Below, piece by piece: positions 15,959-27,999 of a stretch of 64,000 nucleotides of DNA. The stretch covers positions 1,522,615 through 1,586,614 of the forward strand of contig JAQFVV010006354.1 in assembly GCA_028023455.1 (NCBI GenBank). Direction: 5' to 3'. The notes beneath the pieces were generated by a model. That model was not told where the DNA came from, did no database searches, and worked only from the letters and a program-made list of their open reading frames with translations. Made by a program: the position numbers and the translations under genes. The stretch's first letter is position 1. The number at the start of each line of letters is the position of its first letter. Origin of the DNA: Epiperipatus broadwayi. Its lineage: Eukaryota; Onychophora; Udeonychophora; Euonychophora; Peripatidae.

Positions 15959-16804
15959 CATGTGACATCTGACTTTTTATTATTACTATTATTATTTTGC
16001 TGTTCTTTGGCTAAATTAAATGGCTAAGCCAATAATATATGGATTATCTGAATTAAGTTCAGGCCCATATGATTTTTTCAGTTGGAGAGCTGATGTTAAA
16101 GACATGTAGATGTCTAAAAGTTTCATCTTGACAATTAACTTTTAGATAAATGCTTTGCCTGAGTTGGTTTTTTGAATCTAATGTCCCAACTCCTCACTGA
16201 AGAGACCTATAGGTTGAAACCAGTATGGGAATAGGGACAATCCAAGATAAAAATGATTTGAATGCCTTCTCTTATTGTAGCATATATCATAAAAAAGCTT
16301 GTTTAGAGCTCATCAGCATGCTCTTAATTTTACATATTTGTAAGTGCAAGCTATATATAAGTGATGTGACATCTGACTTTTTATTATTACTATTATTATT
16401 TTGCTGTTGGGGCTTTGGCTAAATTAAATGGCTAAACCTACTAATATATGGAATATCTAAATTAAGTTCAGGCCCATATGATTTTTTCAGTTGGAGAGCT
16501 GACTTTAAAAACATGTAGATGTCTAAAAGTTTCAGATCTTCTTGACAATTAACTTTTAGATAAATGCTTTGCATGAGTTGGTTTTTTGAATCTAATGTCC
16601 CAACTCCTCACTGAAGAGACCCATAGGTCAAAACCAGTATGGGAATGGGGTCAATCCAAGATAAAAATGATTTGAATGCCTTCTCTTGTAGTAGCATTTA
16701 TCATAAAAAAGCTTGTTTAGAGCTCATCACCATGCTCTTAATTTTACATATTTGTAAGTGCAAGCTATATATAAGTCATGTGACATCTGACTTTTTATTA
16801 TTAC
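15959..16804 (+). mobile_element. Tandem dimer of a 405-bp element inserted in X unit 2
   Basis: Two head-to-tail units of about 405 bp (15,961-16,364 and 16,365-16,780), opening and closing with GTGACATCTGACTTTTTATT and a TTATTATTACTATT tail. Relative to unit 1 (13,307/13,308) this is a clean insertion. A 3' fragment of the same element lies at 50,378-50,513 and ends at the same tail, so it looks like a 3'-anchored, 5'-truncated retroposon. Chance frames of 60-65 residues repeat in both units. Confidence 0.75.
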
Positions 16805-18447
16805 TATTAATGCTATTGTAAAATGGAAATGATTATTTTAATTAGTTAAAAGTAAGCTAGCCTTTGGTCATTTCAAAATGTATAAGTAAAGATCAGATAA
16901 AAGAGAAAAACAATACAAACTAATAGCCAATAAAAGAAATCCCTCAGGAAATGGATCTCAATGAAAAGACCATACCATTGTCATAACATAATGTCCACTC
17001 AATCCAAAATTCTAATATAAAAGAAAAAGTTTGGAAATAAATTTTAGTGAAAAAAGAGCTGGGAGAGAAGTAGAGATGTTATAGAGAGAGATGTGTTAGT
17101 GTGGGGAGAAGGGATTGAAAAGACACACTCTTCAATTCCTTCAGTTTTTAAAAAGGAAAAGAAAAGAATGACCAATAATTTTCCTATATTGAGGACTACA
17201 GGACATGGGGAAATTAATGCTGGCTCCATATTGCAAGCAACTGTTATGCATGGATTTTTAAAACAGTAAGAACTCTAACTAATGAACTTTAATTCTAAAA
17301 AAGAAACTTTTCCAGTATGTTAAAACCATAAGAACATTAGTTAATTAATGAAAACTAAGTATAAACTTTCTTAGTATTTAAATTATTGCAATAGAAATTC
17401 CTATCTGACCAAACTTAATCAGTTATTAATAATTATTTTATTAAATGTATTTTTTTTAAAAATCATTTCCATTTATTTAAGTCAGGCATGAATGGCTGCA
17501 TAGGTTTGTAAAGTTATATTAGTTTAATTAAGGGAGGGTAAAGCTTGGGTTATTTGTTTTGTAGTTAAATTGGGTCAACGTATTGGATATATTGGTGTAA
17601 TTAATAAATGTAGTATGAGGTCCACTACATGCAGGATCATATTATATGCCACACTCAGGTAAATTAAGCCTTTCTTATTCACCATCAGAGACAGACAGTA
17701 TTCCCTGCTCCTTAGATCACCCCTTTGCCTGTGGAATGGGATCAAAAAATGGCAAAAAGGACCGCAATCTCTTCCTTTGGAGTTTTTTTTATTGTTCTTC
17801 TAGCCAGATAGATGTAACATTCCTGTACTGGATGAGAGACAATTTTTTCAATTATAACCATGCTGTTCAGAAGTACATTCCTGACAGTATGATATTTATG
17901 CTGTCATATTCATGCTGCATTGAATACATTGATATTTCAGATGGATTGATGTTGGTTTAACTGCAAATTTTTGGCCTAAGGTTAAATGAGGGATATAATA
18001 TTTTCTTTTCAAATGCAATCTATGTAGTCTATTTATACTCAACACATGAATAAAATATTAAATTTGTCTGTGCAAACTTCAAAAATAAAAAAAATTAAAA
18101 AAAAAAAATTAAATGCTAAAATTAAAATAAAAGCATACTCAAATAATTTTAAATTTATATATGTTTAATAAATGTTTGCATGTGTTATTACTGGCAGTGG
18201 CTTCTTTTATTTTTGTTAATATTGAAAAAAATATTTTAAGAATTTATATTTTATAGATCTCTGCATCTCACTGAGCTAGTGGCAAGGGCTGTCAGTCAGA
18301 ATAAAACATTTATGTAAAAGTTGGATATTTAACAGTATGTATCTGCCTACTCTATAAATTTTCCAGGTTCAAATGGCCTGGTGGCACCCTGAACAGCAGA
18401 TATGGTAAGGCTTCAGATCCACCCTGATTATTACAATATATATATAT
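16805..18447 (+). repeat. Repeat family X, copy X2
   Basis: Second direct copy of X, continuing the pre-X repeat after the tandem insertion. Ends with ATTATTACAATA and a TA tail (18,432-18,448). The hairpin at 18,363-18,381 is identical to that of X1. Frames within it (104 residues plus at 17,646) are not recognised. Confidence 0.75.
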
Positions 18448-18448
18448 A

Positions 18449-18535
18449 TGAAAAACAAAAAACAAGTTAAAAACTTGCTAACGCTTGTATTTATGTCAAC
18501 AGATGGCGTTCTACCAAAAACACTGTCAAACAAAA
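18449..18535 (-). mobile_element. Hammerhead family fragment, copy E3
   Basis: GAAAAACAAAAAACAAGTT through CAACAGATGGCG to CCAAAAACACTGTCAAA match the terminal part of E1 (7,521-7,600) and, with more changes, E2 (55,102-55,190). It retains none of the ribozyme. Starts exactly at the TA tail of X2, and TA tracts also flank E1 and E2. Confidence 0.75.
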
Positions 18536-19029
18536 GTTTGGCAAACTCAAGGTGACTTAAATAAATAGTTTATTTTAAAATCCATTATTACACTACTGAC
18601 TTAAATTAATAAATATATTGATAATTTTGTTTTTCTATAACAATGTTTCATAGAAATGTATATATCTTTTTTGTTAGTATTGTATTTAATCTATATTTTA
18701 ATTTGACTTTTACCTGTTGTTTTAATTAATTTTGAAAGATTTTATTATTGCTATCTGCACTGGAAAACAGATGTTAAAATCATTCAATTGCCATTTTATG
18801 ACAATCATTTATCAAATAGTTTTAAACTCTCAAAGAAAACGAATTTTAAAATGGGTTTCCCAAATTATGCTAAAAATCTAGACAAATTGTCACACATGTG
18901 ATTAAGATTAGTTAATGTTGATTTGAGAATGCTTCATAATTTTAGTAAATATCTATATTATACAAGTAAAATTTATTGTTGTTATATATTTTCTATATTA
19001 TTATACTTTAGATTATAAATTGTTACATT
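18536..19029. other. AT-rich unique DNA
   Basis: Nothing recognised. Confidence 0.45.
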
Positions 19030-19038
19030 GTTAATGTC

Positions 19039-19080
<42 letters not shown>

Positions 19081-19093
19081 CACATTAACATCC

Positions 19094-19127
<34 letters not shown>

Positions 19128-19133
19128 GGATGT
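19030..19133. repeat. Two adjacent TA-looped hairpins
   Basis: First: GTTAATGT...ATATTATAT pairs with ATATAATAT...ACATTAAC (19,030-19,089). Second: CATCCATTATAT pairs with ATATAATGGATG (19,089-19,133). The unique arm sequences flank the TA core symmetrically. Confidence 0.8.
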
Positions 19134-20800
19134 TTTAGATGAAACAATTTAATGTGTGATGTTATTCATATATAATTGTTTAATTAGAAAGCAATTATAT
19201 ATGTAAAATTCAGGTTCTTGTTTTCTGTATTATATGTAGAATAATATTTGAAAGAGAATCTTTGCTTTGAATGCAATCATGTTGGTCAGTTTTACTTTAA
19301 CACTTGGCCAGGGAAGTTTGTTTTCATTAACTACTGTTCTAAATTAAGTACTGTCTAATTAAATAATTATAAATGGATAAATTCAAACCCAGTGTAGGCT
19401 TTAATTAGGGATAAAATAACAATTTAAAAGTATTGTTTTCAATTGGGAGATAAATATATTGCTATTTTATTATTGTTGAATAGCAATTGAAATAAATAAA
19501 CAAATAAATTAAATTTATTAAATCTTGTAAAATAAATGGTTATAGTCAATTTCTTAAGCATATTTTTTTGTGTAGTGAATTCAAAATAATCATGAATATT
19601 ATGAGTAGTTATTAAAAAGAAGCCAGGTGAGGTAATATTAATATATTCACACTAAGGTTATTGGTCCATTTGTCACCACAATGCATTGTAATTCAAGCTA
19701 TATATGTTATAACAAAGTTGTAGGGGGGTGATTAAGAAAAAGAGAATGAGAGTCAACAGACTTTAACTCTAATCGTATAAAAAGCTGAAAAATAAAAAAA
19801 AATTGGAATCTATTTGAATGGAATTATAAAATATTGTTCCTTTAAAATGATTGAATAGAAATCTAAAAACATTGCTATAATTTCAACACTGTTTTACATC
19901 GATTGATGGTTCCTGAAAGTCATACTGCAAAAGAAGAAATCGTTACTATCTGGATAATAAGTTACTTGAAACCCAGAACAATTTAAGAAAATGTAAGGAA
20001 TTATTTTTATTTTATTGATATTGGTTAATTTTCAGATTTTAAAATGATGCATAAATTATTTGGACTTAAAAGAAAAAGTTGACAATGTTGATTTTTGCAC
20101 AATTATTATTAAGTAGAAGAATATGTTTACTTATAAATAATTATTTCTATAAAATAATTTGAAATGATTTTGAAGAAAGGTTTCAGAAGATATTACAAAC
20201 AAACCCAAAAGTTATTTTTATGTCATATAGTTTTAATAAAGTTAAAAAAAATATATGTAATTTTGTTTTCTATTCTTTCTTAAGAAATAAAAACTCATCT
20301 GCCAGGTCATTTTAGTGTGAACTTGTGTATGATAGAAATGAACGATGACAGATTAATTAAAAATGCTAAGGATATTGTATTGATAATTGGATAAATTCAT
20401 CTTAGTATTGTTAAACAGTTATTACTTTGCCAATGGAAATGTAATTAAATAAATATTTACTTTTAAATTTTTTCTGCGCAATGCGTATAAATAAGATTTT
20501 AAAAAAATGTTTGAAGAATGTCCAAATTACCTTAAGTTGTTACATATAATTACCTCAGAAGAAAAGAACAGAATCAATAAATGTATTCAAAAAGGTGGTT
20601 TTGAAGATCATAATAATCTATAAAGTTATTAAGGAAAATTAACTATAGAAAAGTGGATAAGCCTATCCTTTTAATTGTGCTACACATGAAAGTGTTTGAA
20701 TTTTAATTTTACAATGGTACATAAACCAATAAATGATATTTTTTTTATTGCCTTTGGAAAAGTGTGTAAATATTGTCTTATTATTTTAGCATCAAACAGG
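19134..20800. other. AT-rich DNA, mostly unrecognised
   Basis: The segment 19,280-19,385 is weakly similar to 50,705-50,800 (shared GGGAAGTTT/GGGAAGTTG, TCTAATTAAA and AAATGGATAA landmarks), suggesting an old dispersed repeat. Otherwise nothing is recognised. Confidence 0.4.
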
Positions 20801-20805
20801 GTAAT

Positions 20806-20839
<34 letters not shown>

Positions 20840-20857
20840 ATTACATTCCTGTATATA

Positions 20858-20909
<52 letters not shown>

Positions 20910-20922
20910 TTATTCAGGAATG
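20801..20922. repeat. Two back-to-back TA-core hairpins
   Basis: GTAATCAAT-(AT)n-ATTGATTAC (20,801-20,846) is followed at once by CATTCCTGTATATATGCAT-(AT)n-ATGCATTATTCAGGAATG (20,845-20,922). The arms outside the TA cores are unique sequence, so these are foldbacks, not just TA runs. Tyr-Ile frames here are read-through of the TA tract. Confidence 0.85.
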
Positions 20923-21858
20923 TTTGGTCATCATAATAGCAGTTCTTCTCATTTTAACTCTGAAATAATTTTGACTAATAGGACAAAAATCTAATGGGAG
21001 AAAGTGTTCATTTATTATTATTTTTTTAATGCTATGTTAGTTTGTAATACTTACTTCATGTGTCATTTGGGATTTTTTTTATACTTATGTTTATTGTGGT
21101 ATATGATCTAAAATATATTTAGTCAAAGGGATATAAAAATGTATAAAGATACATACATTTATTATCACACACATTTTTGCTATTTTCCCAAGTAAGGGAA
21201 AACATAATATTAAATGCCATTTATCTGAGGAGAGAGAGAAATATTTATCTCTTGCATTTTAAAACCGATTTTAGTGTATTTTCTTAAAGGGTGAACATAC
21301 AGACATTTTTTTCCAAGATATACTATAATTACCCCATTATTTTCTTATAAAAATTAATGTAAACCTTTTTCATTTCTTAAATTTGCATAGAAATCAACAT
21401 GTCCACTTTGAATATAAATGCGGGTCGATCCTTATTGTTTACATACAGGGTGCTTACTATAACAAAAGCATAATTGATTATTTTGAAAATAATTAATGAT
21501 TCATTTGACACATATCTTGGTTTGTCTATTAATACATTCATAGTTTATGTATTGTGAAATGGAATACATATATTTCCACTTTTATTGTTGGTGTTGTTTT
21601 ACCTTCCTATAATATTGTGAATGATTTGTGATAGCTTTTAGCTGCTAAGTATATGCTACATATAATGGCATCAAATAGATTAATATTAATATTGAGCATG
21701 GACTGATAGAGAATCACCCATTGTTGATTGTATGAGAGGATAGTATGGAAGAGGCTAAGTAATAATTAATGCGTAGTTAGCATAATGAATCCCAAAAGAG
21801 GATATCCATGGTCTGAATTCTATTTTCCTTTGATGAGAATAAATGCACACTTGCATAC
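20923..21858. other. AT-rich unique DNA left of the LTR-like element
   Basis: Nothing recognised. The last bases before the 3-kb repeat are ...GCATAC. Confidence 0.45.
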
Positions 21859-22127
21859 TGAAGCAGATGATCTGATGCTCAGATCCTGCTTCACAGCCCA
21901 CATCCAATCTCCTACCATCTAACTGTATTCAAACCCACCTTTATGCATGTATATACATATCTAATAATATTATATATATATATTTCTTTGCTCAGTATTA
22001 TAACATAAATAATGTAAACGTATGTGTTTTAATTTAAAAATATTTTATTTAATAATAATATCATGTATATATGGGTGTAAATAATAAATATATATAATTC
22101 AGTGTAGGAGATTGTGAATAAATTAAG

Positions 22128-22201
<74 letters not shown>

Positions 22202-24880
22202 ATATATAAAATTTATTATATTTTTTATATATAAGTTTGTAGCCAGAAATGATGCAATCTTGTTAATAAGTCTCTCGAAAAACAATTATCCGGAAGACCC
22301 CTTAGATTAAAGTAAAAGATTACAAATTGGTAATAATAAAATAAACCCATTAGAGGAAATTGTCCATGCTAGCTTGTTTTAAAATCATAAGATATATTTT
22401 AAAACAATCGTTCAAGAAACTGATAGCAAACTTGCATTGTTTCAAACATCTTACTAGATAAGAGTATCCAGTCAAACTATTCCAAATGAAACTTAAGTGC
22501 TTAAACCGCCTCAGGTCCAGCCGTAGTTGCTAAGTTACAGCTTCAAATAAAAAGTATATATACTGCTGGATTTGAATCCACAGGGAGGAGACCATTAAAT
22601 AACTAAGTTGCTATACATATTCCATGCCAGTTTCAATTGTCACTCAATGTGTTGTGAGTAGGAAATTTCACCTTGTCCCTCCATTCTAATATGCTGTTTC
22701 CATGAACGAAGCTCTGCATCTTGTACTATTGAACTTTATGTATATTTTCCAGTGAAAGTGAAATGCTATCTCTTAAATTAATAATGCTACCCTAGACCTA
22801 GTGAAACAATACCAATGGACTGACTCCTAGTGAAATCGCTTTTCTAAATAAGCAAGGTAAAAGAACTTTGACCGCTTGCAATTCTTAAATCCTGCCTTCT
22901 CTGAAATATTTATGATTTAAATCATCTATTTTAAATGTCTTCAAAATATGTATTCGTGTAACTCTGTATAACTAATCTATATTAAGCCTCCTATAAAATG
23001 TTCTTCCTTTTCTTTTAATTCCAAGCGGCAAATAATTTTCATTTACATTTATGTATTTATATTTTAAAATAAATGCCAATAGTATTCTAAAATCGCCAGC
23101 ATATAATTTATTTTCATTTCCCCACCCATCATTTACTGGGTAAATAATTTATAATTTGATCAAAACAAGTCTTATTCGACTTGCCCAGGTGCTCGCGATT
23201 TTAGATAAATAAACTAATTATATTTTTCATGTTTACTTTAGAAAAACAGATTTGATGTCTGTTTTTCACATTCTCCTTTCTAAATAATGTGCTATCTTTT
23301 ATTCTTAAATTATATTATATATGTAAAACCCATCTTAGCTATTACCACCACCCACTTATTTTGTAATCATTTATATATATATTTTCACAAGGGTATTGAT
23401 TAACCAAAATTGAGATTTATTAAATGTGCAAAAAGTAATGAATAATATTAACATAATGTAAGGGGGAGGGGGATCTTAAGAGCTTAGTTTTATATTTAAG
23501 TATAATTATTATCCATGTTTGCTTAATGAAGCCATATCATTACGCCGAATATTTCATAATTTGTGGGCAATAAATATGTTAGATTATCTTTAACCTTTAG
23601 AGTTTTGTTTATATTATATTATTAAGAGTTACGTGGATAAAGGTCATTTTGTATATATATATATATATATATATGCTTCTTTCTCACATGGAGGCATCCG
23701 CAAAGTCAGGCCCCATCGTCGTTCTCTATGTCCTTAAATCAAGCTGTAAAACCACCCTGGGGACATACTTGGTCTTATATGCATGCTTTATATGGGGATC
23801 GCTCTGGTAAATCCAGCCCAATAATGACCTTGCTGACCACTCTTCATCTTCCATGATTCGCCTGTACTTCACTCCAGAGAATCTTGGACTCTTTCCTTTG
23901 TCAAACTGCCCCTGCCTATGTTTGCAGAGGAAATCGGTCCACTTCATTATAAAAATTCATGAAGCACACTCCTGGATTTATAATTGGACCAACCCAATCA
24001 GCCACCATGCACCCACCACCTTTCAGTGTCTTATTAGTCACCCAGAAGTATTCATAAGCTGTAATGAAATGATTTCTTTAAACAGACATATTTCCATTAG
24101 TTTAATTTAAGTATTAATGCGATAGATTTAGTATCCTTTATATAATTATTCATTACCCATCCCGCACATTAATTATCTATAACTCAAATTAATCATAATA
24201 TTGAATGTAACCAAATGTAATCTCTGCTTATGAAATTATTATTGTTTAAATTAAGTAAATGCTGTTTTCATCTCTGGAGGTGTAATAGGATTCTAGTAAT
24301 GTATTCCAATAGTGCTAATTTATTAAATCACACATATATATTATTGGCATAGCTGCAAATCTTATGTTATCATTAAATATGAGTCAAACTCACATATATA
24401 TATATTTATGTATAATACTCATGAGGATAACATCGGCTAAATAACCAGACAATTTTGTTATTAATAAATCTTATATATATATATATCAAACTCAAACCAT
24501 TGCTTTTTTTAGTTAAGATAATATATTAAGTTATTACTTATGCTCAAATATGACTAGATGATCTCCGCGCAATACATAATTAATATGCTAGATCATGAGC
24601 CTTTATTGCTCATGAAATACAACTAGTTATTAAGTTATTCTATCATATAAGTTTAGCCTAGAGTCTTTTTGTGTCTCCGATGATCGTGCAGGCAGATGAA
24701 AAGTAAATTAATTGATGTCATTGGGATTGTTGCTCATAATGCTATAGATCTGAGAAATAGGCAAATAGGGCAGAGTTCATGAGTGTTCCTGACCTGTGTA
24801 TCTTGTGCATGATTGGATTCGAGGTACTTTTGCCTAGATGCTTGATCTTGTTACGTGAACATACAAATCCGACTGGCACA
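21859..24880 (+). repeat. 5' copy of the 3-kb LTR-like direct repeat
   Basis: Roughly 95% identical by eye to 29,484-32,461 across its length, apart from microsatellite lengths. Starts with an imperfect palindrome (TGAAGCAG...CTGCTTCA). Contains TA tracts at 22,129-22,194 and 23,651-23,674. A less AT-rich island at 23,675-24,060 is open in short frames on both strands (plus 85 residues, minus 73 residues); frames differ between copies through indels and match no family I recognise. Confidence 0.85.
22129..22194. repeat. (TA)n microsatellite inside the 5' LTR-like copy
   Basis: About 33 TA units, versus about 17 at the same place in the other copy (29,754-29,787), which shows slippage after duplication. 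Confidence 0.95.
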
Positions 24881-25124
24881 GATTTTTCTTTTCTCCGGGT
24901 TTGGCACATCAACATAGGGCTTCGAATACAAACACCCATATACCTGTGATAGTAGTAGATAATGATAGATATAACATGTTTTTAAAAAAAAAAAAAAATT
25001 TTTTTTGAAAATTTTTTTTTTATGAAAATTTATTTTTCGGACACCCAGCTTAAAATTTTTTTTGAATATTAGTACACACTCCCTGTGAGTCATTGTTAAT
25101 ATAATTATAAATATTTTTCTCTCA

Positions 25125-25126
<2 letters not shown>
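24881..25126. other. Start of internal region
   Basis: Sequence just after the 5' LTR-like copy. Contains TGGCACATC at 24,902, a weak primer-binding-site candidate, and mirrored A/T runs at 24,980-25,070 that can fold into AT hairpins. No coding signal. Confidence 0.4.

Positions 25127-25196
<70 letters not shown>
25127..25196. repeat. (TA)n microsatellite
   Basis: About 35 uninterrupted units. Confidence 0.95.
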
Positions 25197-25199
<3 letters not shown>

Positions 25200-25455
25200 T
25201 CAAGTTAATATTATGTTATATACTCAGTATTTTTTCTGCATAAAAGTTTTAAAATTTTTTTTCGTTTTCACGAACCTATAAAATAAAATAGTGGCAGTTT
25301 TGCTTTGTTTTCTTTCATGTATATGATTTGAATAATGATAGTGTTATATAATGTTTTATTCCTTGTCCTTAAATGTTCATTACATGTATAGTTCTTGTGA
25401 GTTTTTAAAAAAAGTAAAGAGAAGTAACAGCTTTTAAGAGGATTTTACTTTCATA

Positions 25456-26210
25456 TTAACCCTTTTCCCGCGTCCGACGAGGCTCCTCGTCGACATCTGA
25501 AATCACTCTAACTCAGCCCATTTTCATACGAAAAAATTCGTTAAATACGTATTGAATTCGTTTTTAAAAGTTCTGTACGATGGTGACATCTTCTGATTTA
25601 TTTTAGAAGTAAAAAATAGAAAAAAAACGCATTTAAACCTAAACAAAGAAGGAACATTATTTGTGATTGGTTCTTAGCATGCTCTCAGCCGAAAAAGACA
25701 TTCTGATTGGCTGGAAAGAACAAAGAAACTGCCTGATCAAAGAAAATAAAGAAAAATGCTGAGATTTTCATTTCGAATACGATTTAAATTATTATTAAAT
25801 AATATTTATGGAAATTAAACATAATTTTCAGAGAGAATAATAAAAAAAAAAAATTATTTTCGAAAAATATTGAAGATTTTAGTACAAATATTGAAGTTGT
25901 AATAAAAAGAAATATTTACTTTTCTATAACGTAAAAGTCGATCTTTTTGTTTACATTATAACTTTTATGTTGCCGATATTGAATATCTTAGAATAAATAA
26001 ATAGCAATTTATTTTTGAAAGAACTTTCATTGTCTTCACAACCTTAAAAATTAATTATATACTTTTTATAAACGTATCTGAGTTGAATTTAATATTATAG
26101 GCGAATATGTTTTAACAATAGGCTTTGTCTTCAGTTTGTGAGTTGGCCAATTAAAAGATTTGATTTTTATCTGATACAACCAATGATAAAATTAGCGGTT
26201 TAAGGGTTAA
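25456..26210. mobile_element. piggyBac-like MITE with TTAA target duplication
   Basis: TTAA is duplicated at 25,456-25,459 and 26,207-26,210. The inverted ends are CCCTTTTCCCGC on the left and the complement of GCGGTTTAAGGG on the right (9 of 12 match). Both TTAA specificity and CCCTT-type ends are hallmarks of piggyBac elements. Just inside the left end is a perfect 8-bp hairpin CGACGAGG / CT / CCTCGTCG (25,474-25,491). No transposase frame remains in 747 bp, so it is non-autonomous. Excising it restores a unit of the surrounding tandem array, which independently defines both borders. Confidence 0.85.
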
Positions 26211-26630
26211 TTAAAGATAAAGAAGTGCTTTTCCCAAATAATGTTTGTAGTTTTCGTATACATGTAAGATTCCAGTGATATAAAAGAGTGACAGCTTTTA
26301 AGGGGCTCTCATTTTTACAAAATAAAATGTTTTTTTTTTTTTCAAAGAAGTGAATAAGATGTTGTATAATGTATCTTTTTCTTGGTCATAAACATGAAAT
26401 TACATGCAGGATGCCCGTAAATAAAATAGTGGTAGTTCTAAGGGGCCTCCACAGTTATAATAATAAAGTAAAAAGTATGTTTTAAATAGTGTTTTTATGT
26501 ATATAAGTTTCCAAAAATGATTTTAATAACATAAAAATATTTTCAAGTTTACAGTATGATAAAATAGTGTTAGCTTTTAAGGGGCCTTCACATTTATAAT
26601 AAAAATAAAGTATGTGTTCTAAATAGTAGC

Positions 26631-26633
<3 letters not shown>

Positions 26634-26707
<74 letters not shown>
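26634..26707. repeat. (TA)n microsatellite with one interruption
   Basis: Two TA runs separated by one phase break, within a unit of the tandem array and accounting for its extra length. Confidence 0.95.
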
Positions 26708-26712
<5 letters not shown>

Positions 26713-27310
26713 TTCCATAAATGATTTTAAATAAAGTATTTTTGAGTTTACAATGTAATAAAATAGTGATAGCTTTTAAGGGGCTTTCACATTTAAAATA
26801 AAAAGATAAAGTGTGTACAATACAGAATAATAATATTGAGTTATATAAAAATTCTTTTTCCATTTTAATAAATATCTTATAAATATAACTTTTTTATAAA
26901 TGTCTCAAATAATAATATTTCCAAGTCTGAGAGAATTAAATTATTAGTGTCAGCTTTTAAGGGGCTTTCGCATTCAAAGATAAAAAGATAGTAAAGTAGT
27001 GTATGCGCTAAATAATATATAATATTTTTTTCTAAATGTTTTAAATAATGATGTTAAATATAATATTTTTTCCTTGTTAATGTATCTTTTAAATAAATAT
27101 TTTAAATTTAGAATATGTCCAAGTCAGAGTTAAATAAGTGACAGTTTTTAAAATGCTTTCACTGTTAAAAATAATAAAATAAAGATTCTAAATCATCGCA
27201 AATGTGCAGATTTTTTTTTGAAATGTTTTAATAATATTCATGTGTATATAACGGTCTTAAGTCAATGGAAGAAATAAAATAATGACAGTTTTTGTTACAC
27301 TTTCAGTCTC

Positions 27311-27999
27311 CTATATATATAAATATCTGCTAAAGCCATAATAATGTTTTTTCTGTTAAAGCTGTAAATGTATAACTATTTAAGTATAGATCTTAGAAAA
27401 GTATACAACCCAATAATAGCAGATCATCTCGTCAGAACATATAGGCCTATCCTTTTGGCTGGTGCCCGGTATTAATACCACTATAAATTTGCCAATAGGT
27501 GATCAAGTTATTTAGAATAAAAAGAGTTTAAAAGCAATGAGTCATAATAAAAGTTATATAGAGTTTTTTTTCCCAAAATATGTGTATCAAGTGCATCAAT
27601 GCAATAGTTAATCAATCATTTTGTTAAGATGCTTCAGGTGCTGAAGAACAACTCCAAAAACAGACCACGAAAGAAGACATAAAGAAGCCCAGGTAGAAGT
27701 TATAATAATTTTTTTGATATACTTTGCATTAAAGAGCTAAATAATAATCAGTATAGCTATATATGTTTCACAGTAAAAACTAGATCTAGAAATAATTAAT
27801 ATTAAGGAATAAAAGGTAGGATAGCAATAATCATTTAAATAAATGTAGATTAAATATGGGAGTGGGAGAGTAGAGTAAGGAAAGAGTGTAGAATGGGGGG
27901 AGGAGGTGTTCGTCCATATTAAAATAAAAAAAATAAATAACCATAAAACTTATCTGGGTAATTAAAAAAATATATAATTTTATCTTAAACCTAAGATAG
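27311..27999. other. Leader region before the gag-like frame
   Basis: AT-rich, with TGGTGCCCGG at 27,460, a sequence resembling the start of a retroelement primer-binding site, but too far from the LTR-like end to be trusted. A G-rich stretch (27,850-27,910) follows. No coding signal. Confidence 0.35.

Larger units (their letters stand above)
25262..27310. repeat. Degenerate tandem array, about nine units
   Basis: The motif AGTGnnAGCTTTTAAGGGGCTTTCAC or a close variant recurs near 25,291, 25,423, 26,287, 26,428, 26,566, 26,764, 26,946, 27,136 and 27,281, each followed by AATAAA-rich sequence. Spacing is about 110-200 bp once the MITE at 25,460-26,210 is removed. Units are most alike in the centre and decay toward both ends. 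Confidence 0.8.

Noticed and set aside
20680-20994. Open frames made of Tyr-Ile repeats (also at 22,061, 26,482, 36,446, 46,640, 55,770, 62,732)
   Set aside because: Read-through of (TA)n microsatellites; no non-repetitive domain remains.
22570-22610. GGATTTGAATCCA as a tRNA T-arm
   Set aside because: No acceptor, D or anticodon arm at the right distance on either strand.
24900-24935. TGGCACATC followed by GGGCTTCGAATAC as a tRNA-complementary primer-binding site
   Set aside because: 22 bp from the LTR-like end, and the implied tRNA acceptor is 2-3 nt too long; not convincing.
27455-27480. TGGTGCCCGG as the primer-binding site of the LTR-like element
   Set aside because: It lies 2.6 kb from the end of the 5' LTR-like copy; a real site should follow within a few bases.
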